Source: Candidatus Acetothermia bacterium (GTDB lineage: Bacteria; Bipolaricaulota; Bipolaricaulia; RBG-16-55-9). Taken from it: a stretch of DNA of 64,000 bases. This document shows positions 7,614-16,598 of the stretch, in pieces. The translations under genes and the position numbers were made by a program. Location of the stretch: assembly GCA_016201405.1 (NCBI GenBank), contig JACQCZ010000014.1:356631-420630 (forward strand). The letters run 5' to 3'. A model generated the notes under the pieces. The model was not told the origin of the DNA and did not search any database. It saw only the letters and a program-made list of their open reading frames with translations. Numbering within the stretch: position 1 is the stretch's first letter; each line of letters starts with the position of its first letter.

Positions 7614-9294
7614 ATCAATTGAAGAAATTGGATACCAACAAATCGGAATTGCAAATATCTTCCACCAATATTGGTTAAAAGTGCCTCCGAATCAAAGGGA
7701 GTATGCGTGGGAAGATGATGAAGTAACAGAATTGTTCCAAGATTTGTCTGAAGCAATCAATCAGGGGGAAGAAAGCTACTTCCTGGGGAGCATAGTTGTG
7801 GTTCCCAAAAGTCCTCAACAACTCGAGGTTGTAGATGGTCAACAAAGGCTAGCCACAACAGCAATTCTTCTTAATTCCATGCGGGAATATTTGATCTCAA
7901 TAAAAGAAGATATGATTGCTGAAAGCATTATGAGGCTTTTGAGTGACATTGATACTGACGCCCGCAACTATGTCCCAAGGTTAACTCTCAATACGGATGA
8001 CAATGAATTCTTCCAGAGATCAATTTTGACTTTGAGTGGCGGTGAGCCAATTGACGCAAGACTCCGCTCACATGAACTGCTAGCTAGAGCTAAAGAACTA
8101 GCCAATGAGCACGTACAAAATATTCTGCGCGAACATAAAGTCTCCGTGCATGGAGATGTCATCAAAAATTGGGTCGATTTCTTGAGGTTTTACACAATAA
8201 TAATATTATTGAAATCACCGAGCGCATCTAATGCTTACAAAATGTTTGAAACATTGAATGATCGAGGTATCAAAACTTCTCAGTCAGACTTAATTAAGAA
8301 TTACTTGTTTGGTCAGGCTGGCTCTCGATTAGTCGAGGCTCAGAGCAAGTGGTCTCAAATGAGGGGCACATTGGAAACGCTTGAAGAGGAAGAGATAACG
8401 CTGACATTTCTTCGACAAGCAATCCTGTCTTATTATGGCCCAGTTCGCAAAGAGAGACTCTTTGATACTGTTGAAACTCAAATACGCGGCACGCAAAGAT
8501 CACTGAGTTTCTTGGATTCTTTGGAATCGACTTCAATTGATTATATTGCATTATTGAATCCAGAGGCCGATAAATGGAACTTGTACCCCGCAACAACTAG
8601 AAAGTCCGTCCAAACATTAAATCTCATCCTAATTCGTCCGATGTGGCCGTTAATGCTAGCTGTTGCAAGGCACTTTGATCCAATTGAGGCCGATAAAGCT
8701 TATCGGGCTATGATTAGTTGGTGCGTCAGATTACTAGTTACTGGTAGTGGTCGAAGTGGAGCCATAGAACAGCCTTTTTATTCTGGTGCTAAAGATATTA
8801 CCGATCAGAAAATCAAGAATGTAAAGGACTTATTCACCGAAATTGAAAATGCAATTCCGAACGATATACGATTTCAACAGGCTTTTGAAATAGTCACAGT
8901 CAGCAAAGCGAGTTTGGCGAGATATTTTTTGAGATCAATAGAGATGACGGCAAAACATGAGCCTGAGCCATGGTTTATACCTAATGACGACAAAGTTGCC
9001 ATTAACCTTGAACACATCTTGCCTAAAAAACCTGATGACAATTGGACACAATTCAATCGAGATGAATTAAAAGCATATTGCAATAAAATTGGCAATCAAG
9101 CCCTGTTGCAAGCTTCAAGTAATTCATTCTTACGTAATTCTCCATTCATTGAAAAGAAAATTGTATTCGGGAAATCTCCCTATGAATTGACCAGGCAAAT
9201 ATCAAATTATGCAGATTGGACTGGGAAAGAAATACTTGAGCGACAAAAACTGCTGGCAAAACTTGCTCTTAAAGCCTGGCCTCTTTTACCTTGA
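7606..9294 (+). CDS. DUF262 + DUF1524 (GmrSD-like) protein
   Basis: DUF262 core NQREYAWEDDEV, VVDGQQRLATTAILL, MFETLNDRGIKTSQSDLIKNYL; C-terminal DUF1524 NLEHILPKKPDDNW and GNQALLQASSNSFLRNSPFIEKK. Starts 8 nt inside the preceding gene. Confidence 0.85.
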   Translation: MPRSIEEIGYQQIGIANIFHQYWLKVPPNQREYAWEDDEVTELFQDLSEAINQGEESYFLGSIVVVPKSPQQLEVVDGQQRLATTAILLNSMREYLISIKEDMIAESIMRLLSDIDTDARNYVPRLTLNTDDNEFFQRSILTLSGGEPIDARLRSHELLARAKELANEHVQNILREHKVSVHGDVIKNWVDFLRFYTIIILLKSPSASNAYKMFETLNDRGIKTSQSDLIKNYLFGQAGSRLVEAQSKWSQMRGTLETLEEEEITLTFLRQAILSYYGPVRKERLFDTVETQIRGTQRSLSFLDSLESTSIDYIALLNPEADKWNLYPATTRKSVQTLNLILIRPMWPLMLAVARHFDPIEADKAYRAMISWCVRLLVTGSGRSGAIEQPFYSGAKDITDQKIKNVKDLFTEIENAIPNDIRFQQAFEIVTVSKASLARYFLRSIEMTAKHEPEPWFIPNDDKVAINLEHILPKKPDDNWTQFNRDELKAYCNKIGNQALLQASSNSFLRNSPFIEKKIVFGKSPYELTRQISNYADWTGKEILERQKLLAKLALKAWPLLP

Positions 9295-9360
9295 CGGATT
9301 AAGCATGATCGAGATTTTATGCAAAATCAACGTCTGCCCATTATCTTGTCAAATTCAGTA

Positions 9361-9379
9361 AGATTTTGTGCAAAGCCTA
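9361..9379 (-). repeat. Right terminal inverted repeat of the 5097-9379 element
   Basis: agattttgtgcaaagccta is the reverse complement of taggctttgcacaaaatct. A related subterminal copy, gagattttatgcaaaat, lies near 9311-9327. Confidence 0.65.
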
Positions 9380-9404
9380 TGGTTTTATTTCACGGTGAAT
9401 CGGA

Positions 9405-9881
9405 ATGAATGAATTTCAGATCTATCCAGCAGGAACTGCTAATGATCTTGCTTCGGTGCGAGAGCTATTTCAGGAGTATGCTGACTCTCTCCCTGTGGAA
9501 GTACTGCCAGAGGATTTTCAGAGCGAGCTTCAGAAATTCCCACAGCCGTACGTTCTTCCAGAGGGCCTCTTACTCATTGCAAAACGAGATGAAGAGATAG
9601 CCGGCTGTATCGCCCTGCGAAAGTTTTCCGGGAAGATTTGCGAGATGAAGCGGCTCTATGTGCGGCAGGAATTTCGAGGCCACTCGCTGGGACGCAGACT
9701 GGCTGTTGCCATCATCCAGCAGGCGAGTGAGCTGGGCTATTCAACGATGAGATTAGACACACTCCCGGCAATGAAAGCTGCGATTGCGCTCTATCATTCC
9801 TTGGGATTTATCGAGATCGAGCCCTATTTTGAGACGAAGATTCAGAAGACAATATTTATGGGGCTGGACTTGAAAGTATGA
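9405..9881 (+). CDS. GNAT family N-acetyltransferase
   Basis: MKRLYVRQEFRGHSLGRRLAVAIIQQA and MRLDTLPAMKAAIALYHSLGFIEI. Confidence 0.88.
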   Translation: MNEFQIYPAGTANDLASVRELFQEYADSLPVEVLPEDFQSELQKFPQPYVLPEGLLLIAKRDEEIAGCIALRKFSGKICEMKRLYVRQEFRGHSLGRRLAVAIIQQASELGYSTMRLDTLPAMKAAIALYHSLGFIEIEPYFETKIQKTIFMGLDLKV

Positions 9882-10390
9882 AAATTGACCAGAGCTGGTA
9901 CATTCGTAATCTCGGCGGCACAGACCGCATCTCGGCTGGTGGAGTCGTCGCTCGAATTGAGCAGAGCCAAATCTATGTGGCTTTGGTCAATGAGACTGGC
10001 GTGAGTGATCTCGTCCTGCCCAAAGGCGGAGTAGAGCCTGGCGAGACGCTGGAAGAGGCAGCCCGGCGCGAGATTCTGGAAGAGGCCGGGCTGTCCAAGA
10101 TTGAGTTTATTGGGAAACTTGGAGTGCGCGAGCGCTATGATCTTTTCAAGGAGCGCTGGATCACAACTCATTATTTTCTGGCTCTTACCGAGCAAATCGA
10201 GGGAACCCCAACGGACTGTGACCACCACTACGGACTCACCTGGGCGCTTATCGATAAGCTTCCTCCTATGTTCTGGCCTGAGCAGCGCGAGCTGATCGAA
10301 AGCAACTGTGCACGAATCATCCAGGACATTGTAGAGGCTTCCAGACTTCCTCATTCTATTCAGTGGCGACCTGAAGGAGATCCTGTGTGA
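9878..10390 (+). CDS. NUDIX hydrolase
   Basis: Nudix box GGVEPGETLEEAARREILEEAGL; ATGA overlap with the GNAT gene. Confidence 0.9.
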   Translation: MKIDQSWYIRNLGGTDRISAGGVVARIEQSQIYVALVNETGVSDLVLPKGGVEPGETLEEAARREILEEAGLSKIEFIGKLGVRERYDLFKERWITTHYFLALTEQIEGTPTDCDHHYGLTWALIDKLPPMFWPEQRELIESNCARIIQDIVEASRLPHSIQWRPEGDPV

Positions 10391-11100
10391 GCTATCTGCT
10401 CATCCTGTTCTTAATTGGCCTATTCATACTCATCCATGAGATGGGGCATTATGCTGCCGCGCGCAGAGTGGGTATTCCGGTGGCTCTGTTATCCATCGGC
10501 TTTGGTCCAAAAATCTGGAGCTTTCGAAGAGAGCGGACTGAGTTCAGACTCTCCTGTATTCCCCTGGGTGGATATGTAGTTCCAGTCATCAATAGCGAAG
10601 CTGATTTTTATGCTTTCTCAGTGAGCCAGAGAACAATCTTTTCACTCGGTGGCCCAGTCGCCAATCTCATCGTGGCACTCTTTCTCTTTGCCATTTTAAA
10701 TCTTGTCACAACAGAATTTTCTCTCTATGGAATCCTGATCAAGCCATTTGCGCAGGTCATCAGCATGATTGCCAAGCTGATCTCATTGATTCCGCTGGCC
10801 ATCACTCGCCCATCTGAGCTTTCCGGTATATTGGGGATTGTCTCAGTTGGGGGTGCCTTTGTTGGGCTGAACGCGGAGAAGATTCTCAATTTTTCCATCT
10901 TGCTCAGTCTCAATTTTGCCATATTCAATTTGATCCCCATCTTGCCGCTCGATGGCGGAAAGCTCCTTCTCTATGCGCTGGAAAAGCTCGATGCGCGCCT
11001 GGCGAGGCTGCACATGCCGCTCGCTCTCACCGGCTGGGTGGTTCTGCTCGGACTCTTCTTCTATCTAACCTTTCAAGACATTCAGCGGCTGGTTCGCTAA
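10387..11100 (+). CDS. Site-2-protease-type M50 membrane metalloprotease (compact)
   Basis: HEMGH active site, GFGPKIWSF, PLGGYV, LPLDGGK; several hydrophobic segments. GTG start overlaps the NUDIX stop. Confidence 0.85.
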   Translation: MSYLLILFLIGLFILIHEMGHYAAARRVGIPVALLSIGFGPKIWSFRRERTEFRLSCIPLGGYVVPVINSEADFYAFSVSQRTIFSLGGPVANLIVALFLFAILNLVTTEFSLYGILIKPFAQVISMIAKLISLIPLAITRPSELSGILGIVSVGGAFVGLNAEKILNFSILLSLNFAIFNLIPILPLDGGKLLLYALEKLDARLARLHMPLALTGWVVLLGLFFYLTFQDIQRLVR

Positions 11101-11123
11101 CTCGTTGAGCTCGATGAGTTAGC

Positions 11124-11166
11124 CCGGGAGCCCTTAAGGAGGTTGGGCTCCCGGATCTTATTTTTT
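11124..11166 (+). terminator. Rho-independent terminator after the M50 gene
   Basis: CCGGGAGCCC-ttaaggaggtt-GGGCTCCCGG followed by atcttatttttt. Confidence 0.8.
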
Positions 11167-11187
11167 GATGACTGTCTCAACCAACTC

Positions 11188-11697
11188 TTAGAGAAGTGGA
11201 ATGATCTGATCTCGAAAACGCATCACCGTCTTTGCCACCAGCCCTTCGCTCTCTACGGAGATGACTCCAGAGGTCTGGTTGTAAATAGCTGCTCCGACTC
11301 TGCTAAAGGCCATGGCCGTGATGCGCACTTGACGAAGCGCAACTTGAGCCACTTTGAAGAGAATCACAGCATCGGCATTGACTTTGGCGGCAAAGAGGCT
11401 CACATCCCGCGGAGTCGACCGATCTGTGATTACAAAACCTAAATCATGCTGGGCATCCCGAACTCTGTCGGGGGGAATCACTTCAAATTTTGGCTTGCCA
11501 TTGAGATATCCTGCAGCTGCACCCAATACAGCCTGCACGAGCTCTCCCGTTGGAGTGAGTGGCTCTACTGCCTGTATGACGATTGCGATCCGGATGGGAG
11601 CGGGAGCCGGGTCGGCACTGACGACTCCGGCATTGAGAAGCGTGAAGCTGAAGATGAGCACCAGCGCTGCTAGACCTGCTTTGCGTAGATTGATCAT
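11188..11697 (-). CDS. Hypothetical secreted protein (start probably MINLRKAG)
   Basis: Signal peptide LAALVLIFSFTLLNAGVVSADPAPAP; no recognised domain. Confidence 0.6.
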   Translation of the reverse strand: MINLRKAGLAALVLIFSFTLLNAGVVSADPAPAPIRIAIVIQAVEPLTPTGELVQAVLGAAAGYLNGKPKFEVIPPDRVRDAQHDLGFVITDRSTPRDVSLFAAKVNADAVILFKVAQVALRQVRITAMAFSRVGAAIYNQTSGVISVESEGLVAKTVMRFRDQIIPLL

Positions 11698-11908
11698 AGA
11701 CATCCTCTCCTTGCATCGAGATAGGCATATTGGGCTCCAAGACATGATAGAAAATCTATAGAAGGAGCTTCAAAAGCGACTAAAGAAGAGCTCAACAATT
11801 GCTCTATGCCAAGTCTTTGTAAGACAAAACTAAGTCATCGGGAAGGATCCTTTTTGCCAGGCGTACATGAGGGTGAGACCAGCGAAGCTGGCAAAGGAGT
11901 GACTCAAT

Positions 11909-12643
11909 ATGAAGAAGCTCGTCCCAGTCGCAGCCGCATCCCTTGGAATCTTATTGATCTTTGTTCTGGGTACTCAGTTCCCCGGACTCGTCAGTGCGCA
12001 AAGTACTGACATGGGAAGCACAGTGCTCTCAAATCCAAGAACAATCTCAGTCTCTGGCACGGGAGTTGCAGCTGCAAAGCCCGATCAGCTCAATGCCGAG
12101 ATCGGCGTCATCTCTGTCCAGAGCAGCCTGGATGAGGCAATGGCCGAAGCCAACGGCAAGATGGCCGCCGTTATTGCTGCGCTCAGAGGACTGGGCATCG
12201 AGGACAAAGATATCCAGACCTCCAATTTCACAATCTCGATCGAGCGACCCAATTATCCGGGGCCGATCACAGGCTATCAGGTCTCGAATACGCTTCATGT
12301 CACCATTCGCGATCTGAGTGTCGCCGGAAACGCCATGGACCAGGCCGTCAAGGCTGGCGCAAACGACGTCTATCGTGTCGCATTCGCCGTAAGCGACACA
12401 GCAATGTTGGCCACTCAAGCGCGTCAGTCTGCCGTAGCCGACGCCATGAGCACAGCCCGCGAGATCGCGAGCGCGGCAGGTGTACAACTGGGGCGGGTCC
12501 TTACAATCACTACATACGACTCACAAGCCTCGAACAGCTTCGACCAGAGGCTTGTCTATGACGCAAGCTCGAGCTCTGTGCCAGTTCAGCCAGGCGAGTT
12601 GAATTTCAACGCCAATGTTCAAGTGATCGTTGAGATCAAATAA
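11909..12643 (+). CDS. SIMPL-domain (DUF541) secreted protein
   Basis: ISVSGTGVAAAKPDQLNAEIGVISVQSSLDEAMAEANGKMAAVIAALRGLGIEDKDIQTSNF. Confidence 0.9.
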   Translation: MKKLVPVAAASLGILLIFVLGTQFPGLVSAQSTDMGSTVLSNPRTISVSGTGVAAAKPDQLNAEIGVISVQSSLDEAMAEANGKMAAVIAALRGLGIEDKDIQTSNFTISIERPNYPGPITGYQVSNTLHVTIRDLSVAGNAMDQAVKAGANDVYRVAFAVSDTAMLATQARQSAVADAMSTAREIASAAGVQLGRVLTITTYDSQASNSFDQRLVYDASSSSVPVQPGELNFNANVQVIVEIK

Positions 12644-12669
12644 TAAAACTTCCCCTTGTATCCCATGAT

Positions 12670-12709
12670 GAGAGCGCTCTGCGCAGCATGGCAGGGCGCT
12701 CTCGCTTTT
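12670..12709. terminator. Hairpin between convergent genes (likely terminator)
   Basis: GAGAGCGC...GCGCTCTC followed by gctttta. Confidence 0.6.
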
Positions 12710-12715
12710 ACTGGA

Positions 12716-13741
12716 TTATTTGGCTTGCAGTTCGCCTGTGATCTTGAGGTTGTCGCCTGATTTTGTGGGCGTTGCGATCAGGCACGATTCTTTGTCATCA
12801 CCCGACACGATCAACACAAACTTGTTCCCATCTTTGAGAAGAACAGTCTGTTTCCCTTTGTTAAAGAAAAGCATGGTTTTCCGCTCCCCTTCGGCAACAT
12901 AGGTGGCATCAACCTGCTGGGTCTTGGAAAGGGACTGGATTGTGAGGAGATTGGGAGAGTCCACGCCGATCTCAAACAGATCAGCACCCGATGAATCTTG
13001 CACACGCATGATAGACTGAGCGCTGCTCGTGGTGATATTGACATCTTTTACTTTGGTGAGTCCGGCAGGGCACTTCAGATCGCTGGTCGAGCCAGGAACA
13101 GGAAGAGTCGGCTGCGGAGCGGTCGAGATTGTATTTATCGTTGGCAATTCCACCAAGATCAAGAAGACTGCGCTGAGCGAATCGAGCGTCAAAATTGAAT
13201 AGGGGCTTGTGTTGTCCGTGCGCGGCACAACCACAAAGGCCGCGATCTTGCCCTCTTGGCTGAGATCAATGAGCACGATGATAAGAGAATCTTTGGTCAG
13301 ATAGACGACAGCGCCATATTGAATTTCAGAGTCACCCGGATTGACCGGATATTTCTTTGGAAATGTGAAGAGGCCGTAGTAGACAAAATTGACTTTGCCC
13401 TCAAAGAGCTGACCTATTTTCAGCGCATCCAGATAGAGAATTCCATTGACGCCGATGTCGCTGGTGGCATCGCCGAATTTGAGCTGCTTGTCAAACTCAG
13501 TTACCCACTGGGAGCCGCTGAGGTTGGTTGTCGTCTTTGTCTGGATTTCGTAATCGCCAAAGCCACTGTCATTGGGCAAAAGAATGGATACTTTTGGAGT
13601 ATTGGAACTGCTTTGCGCGCTCGCGGTAAGAAGTGGCCCGACATATCCGGTCGTGATCAAACTGCCTACGACTGCAACGAGTGTGACGAGCCAGAATCTT
13701 CGAATGGCCATCAGCATCCCCCCTTGCAACTTGCTGGCCAA
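12716..13741 (-). CDS. Hypothetical secreted protein
   Basis: N-terminal signal RRFWLVTLVAVVGSLITTGYVGPLLTASAQ; long ORF, no recognised domain. Confidence 0.6.
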   Translation of the reverse strand: MASKLQGGMLMAIRRFWLVTLVAVVGSLITTGYVGPLLTASAQSSSNTPKVSILLPNDSGFGDYEIQTKTTTNLSGSQWVTEFDKQLKFGDATSDIGVNGILYLDALKIGQLFEGKVNFVYYGLFTFPKKYPVNPGDSEIQYGAVVYLTKDSLIIVLIDLSQEGKIAAFVVVPRTDNTSPYSILTLDSLSAVFLILVELPTINTISTAPQPTLPVPGSTSDLKCPAGLTKVKDVNITTSSAQSIMRVQDSSGADLFEIGVDSPNLLTIQSLSKTQQVDATYVAEGERKTMLFFNKGKQTVLLKDGNKFVLIVSGDDKESCLIATPTKSGDNLKITGELQAK

Positions 13742-13887
13742 TCTTAAGCCGAAGAGCAGCGGATAATCAATACCCCTCTGAGTTGGGGCTGGATGCTGTA
13801 GATGAAAAGCATTGAATGATATGGAGTCAGTTTGAATGAAGATTTCGCGAATTAGCCTTTGGGGGCCGCTTACGCCTGCTTCAAGAG

Positions 13888-14030
13888 AAAGCGCTTGGTC
13901 GGATCACTCATTCGTCCCGCTTGAGCAAAAACCCTGGGCTGTTTCAGGAGGTAGGTCCCAAGGAAAACTCTGAGAGAGCGAAGAGCGGAATGCGCATTCT
14001 TCGGCAATCTTCTGGCCGACCAAGCACTTT
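13888..14030. ncRNA. Candidate structured RNA closed by a 15-bp long-range stem
   Basis: AAAGCGCTTGGTCGG (13888-13902) pairs with CCGACCAAGCACTTT (14016-14030): 14/15 Watson-Crick, and the remaining pair is a G-U wobble only on the minus strand. Confidence 0.35.
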
Positions 14031-14055
14031 CGTCTTGTAAGGAGGTGTCTGCAAC

Positions 14056-14163
14056 ATGTCTAGCAGCTTTCGTATATTTATAGTACCCATACAAATCATC
14101 TATGTACTCTATCAGGTATTATATCATCGAAAATCTAAATGTCAAGCGTTGAAAAAATTATAA
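14056..14163 (+). CDS. Possible 35-aa small membrane peptide
   Basis: MSSSFRIFIVPIQIIYVLYQVLYHRKSKCQALKKL; upstream taaggaggtg, 10-nt spacing. Confidence 0.3.
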   Translation: MSSSFRIFIVPIQIIYVLYQVLYHRKSKCQALKKL

Positions 14164-14199
14164 AATTAAAAAGGGCTCCCTCAACTATGTAAGGGAGCC
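14160..14199 (-). terminator. Rho-independent terminator downstream of the FadB-like gene
   Basis: GGCTCCCT...AGGGAGCC hairpin followed on the minus strand by ctttttaatttta. Confidence 0.75.
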
Positions 14200-14232
14200 T
14201 TTACAAGATTTGAACTCTGAAAAGAGGCTGCG

Positions 14233-16205
14233 TTATTTGCCTTTAAATTCGGGCTTCTTCTTCATCAGGAAGGCCGTTGTACCTTCAATCATATCTTCGG
14301 TGCTAAAGAGGAGTCCGAAGGCCTCGCGCTCGATGAAGAGCGCCGCCTCCATCGGTGCCTGACCTCCCCAATCCACAACCTTCTTGGTAAAGCGAATGGC
14401 GATGGGCGGGCCGGAGGCCAGCTTCTCGGCAAAGCTGCGCACCTCGCCATCAAATTTATTATTATCCACAACTTTGTTGATCAGACCCCACTGCTCGGCC
14501 TGCTCGGCGCTGATTCGGTCGCCGATCATGACCAGCTCTTTGGTGCGAGAGGGGCCGATCAGCCGCACCAGCCGCTGCGTGCCACCGCCTCCAGGAATGA
14601 GCCCCAGCTTGATCTCCGGCTGGCCCAGCTCCGAGCGCTTGGAGGCGATTCGAAAGTCACAAGCCAGGGCCAGTTCCAGCCCGCCACCGAGCGCGAAGCC
14701 ATCAATGGCTGCGATCACTGGCTTTGGAAATTGGGCAGGTGCATTGAAAAACTCCCCCAGCTCTGCGAATTGATAGGGCTTGCCGCCCGCGAACTCGGTG
14801 ATGTCGGCACCCGCGCTAAAGGCCTTGTCACCTGCGCCTTTGATGACCACCACCCGGACCGCATCATTCTTGGCCGCGTCTGCAAATACAATGGGCAGCT
14901 CTTCGCGCATCTCAGAGTTGATGGCATTGAGTCTGTGTGGGCGGTTGAGTGTGATCCAGGCGATGCCCTGCTTGTCCACTTCGAGCTTGATCGCTTTGAA
15001 CTCACGCGCGCCAGCGCTTGCGCTGCTGCCATACTTATAAAATCCTTCACCAGCAGCCTGACCCGTCTTGCCCTCTTTTACCATCTTCTTTAATAAATTA
15101 CTTGGCTTGTAGCGCTCATCTTTGTGCTCTTTTGCAAGCCCTTCGAGTGCCGACAACATCTTGTCCATGCCGATGCGATCGGCGCGAGCCAGAATCCCTT
15201 CTGGAAAGCCAGCGCCAAGCTGGACCGCCAGATCGATGTCAGATGGGACACTGACGCCATCATCAATGAGCTGACAAGCTTCGTTGACCATGAGCGCATA
15301 GATTGTGATTGGGTCGAAATTCTTGCCTGCATCACGGGAGAAGTTTGCGCCCTGCCCATCTTTGTATTGATAAAACCCGGCACCTGTCTTGCGCCCCAAT
15401 CGGTTCTTCTTGACGACATCTTCAATCAGACTTGGCACTGGCAACCCGGCCTCTTTGGTGAGGTGATAGCCAATGTCAATTCCGGTCAAGTCCTGTAATT
15501 CAAATGGCCCCATGGGAAAGCCCTCGTAGTATTTCATGCGGCTGTCCACCTCTTCGACTGTAGCCTGGCCTCGGCTCACAATCCAGGCCGACTCAAACAT
15601 GAAGGGTCCTACCAAAACTCTGTTGACAATAAATCCAAACGTGTCTTTCTCGACTCGAATGGGGGATTTTCCAAATTTCTTGGTGAGATCAACCGTGAGC
15701 TTCATCACGTTTTCGTCGGTCTCTTTGCCCTTAATGACCTCGACCAGCGCCATCTTGACAGGCGGGTTGAAGTAGTGCATCCCGACGACCTGGCCTGGGC
15801 GCTTCGTTGCTTTGCTGATCTCGGTGATGCTGAGCGAGCTGGTGTTAGAGGCTAAAATTGCATGTTTCTGAGCATATTTATCAAGATCTGTGAAGAGCTC
15901 CTTCTTCAATTTCATGATCTCAGGCGCTGCCTCAATGACGAAGTCTGCGTCCTTGACGGCCTCTTTGATATCCACAACGGCCTTGACGCGCTTTAGCGTC
16001 GCCTTGGCCTGATCGGGCGTCATCGTGCCCTTCTCGGCGAACTTGTTGAGGCTCCACTCGATGGCCTTATACCCCTTCTGGACAAGCTCTTCGTTGATGT
16101 CGCGCATGACGACGTTGTAGCCAGCGAGGGCGGCCAATTCAGCGATGCCATGACCCATGGTTCCTGCACCGATGACGGCAATGGTTTTAATATCTTCCAG
16201 TTTCA
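14233..16205 (-). CDS. 3-hydroxyacyl-CoA dehydrogenase/enoyl-CoA hydratase fusion (dehydrogenase N-terminal, hydratase C-terminal)
   Basis: N-terminal IAVIGAGTMGHGIAELAALAGYNV Rossmann motif; C-terminal crotonase GAGDKAFSAGADITEF and IAAIDGFALGGGLELALACDFRIAS. Confidence 0.92.
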
Positions 16206-16319
16206 TAAAAGTCTCCTCTGCACATGAATTTTGATTTAAGTAGACAACTGATCGTAGCATAGCAAGCCAGATCTCTCAAATTGAAATACTCGAAAATTAT
16301 AAGATGAAGCGGATGCTAT

Positions 16320-16598
16320 ATGTTAAAGCCCAAACCTTTAGAAGAATATAGAATTAAACCCCATGCCTTGTTCCAATTGAGGCGCAGACAAATCAGCGAA
16401 GTTGCCTTGCGTCACCTATTACAATCGCCTGACCAAATCATTGAAGACAGAAATGGACGATACATTTATCAATCGAAAATGCGTTTTAAAGACTCTGGAA
16501 AGGAATATCTTATTCGGGTCGTGATGGATTTGACATCTGATCCAGCAGAAGTTGTAACGGCTTATCAAACGAGTAATATAAAGAAGTATTGGAGGTAG
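16320..16598 (+). CDS. DUF4258-like protein
   Basis: RIKPHALFQLRRRQISEVALRHLLQSPDQIIEDRNGRYIYQSK...YLIRVVMDLTSDPAEVVTAYQTS. Confidence 0.75.
   Translation: MLKPKPLEEYRIKPHALFQLRRRQISEVALRHLLQSPDQIIEDRNGRYIYQSKMRFKDSGKEYLIRVVMDLTSDPAEVVTAYQTSNIKKYWR

Larger units (their letters stand above)
5097..9379. mobile_element. Putative transposon-like element defined by terminal inverted repeats
   Basis: taggctttgcacaatatct at 5097-5115 versus the reverse complement of 9361-9379, taggctttgcacaaaatct (18/19). No clear target-site duplication. Confidence 0.6.

Noticed and set aside
13870-14094. 74-aa minus-strand ORF
   Set aside because: Overlaps the structured-RNA candidate; no plausible RBS or protein-like composition.
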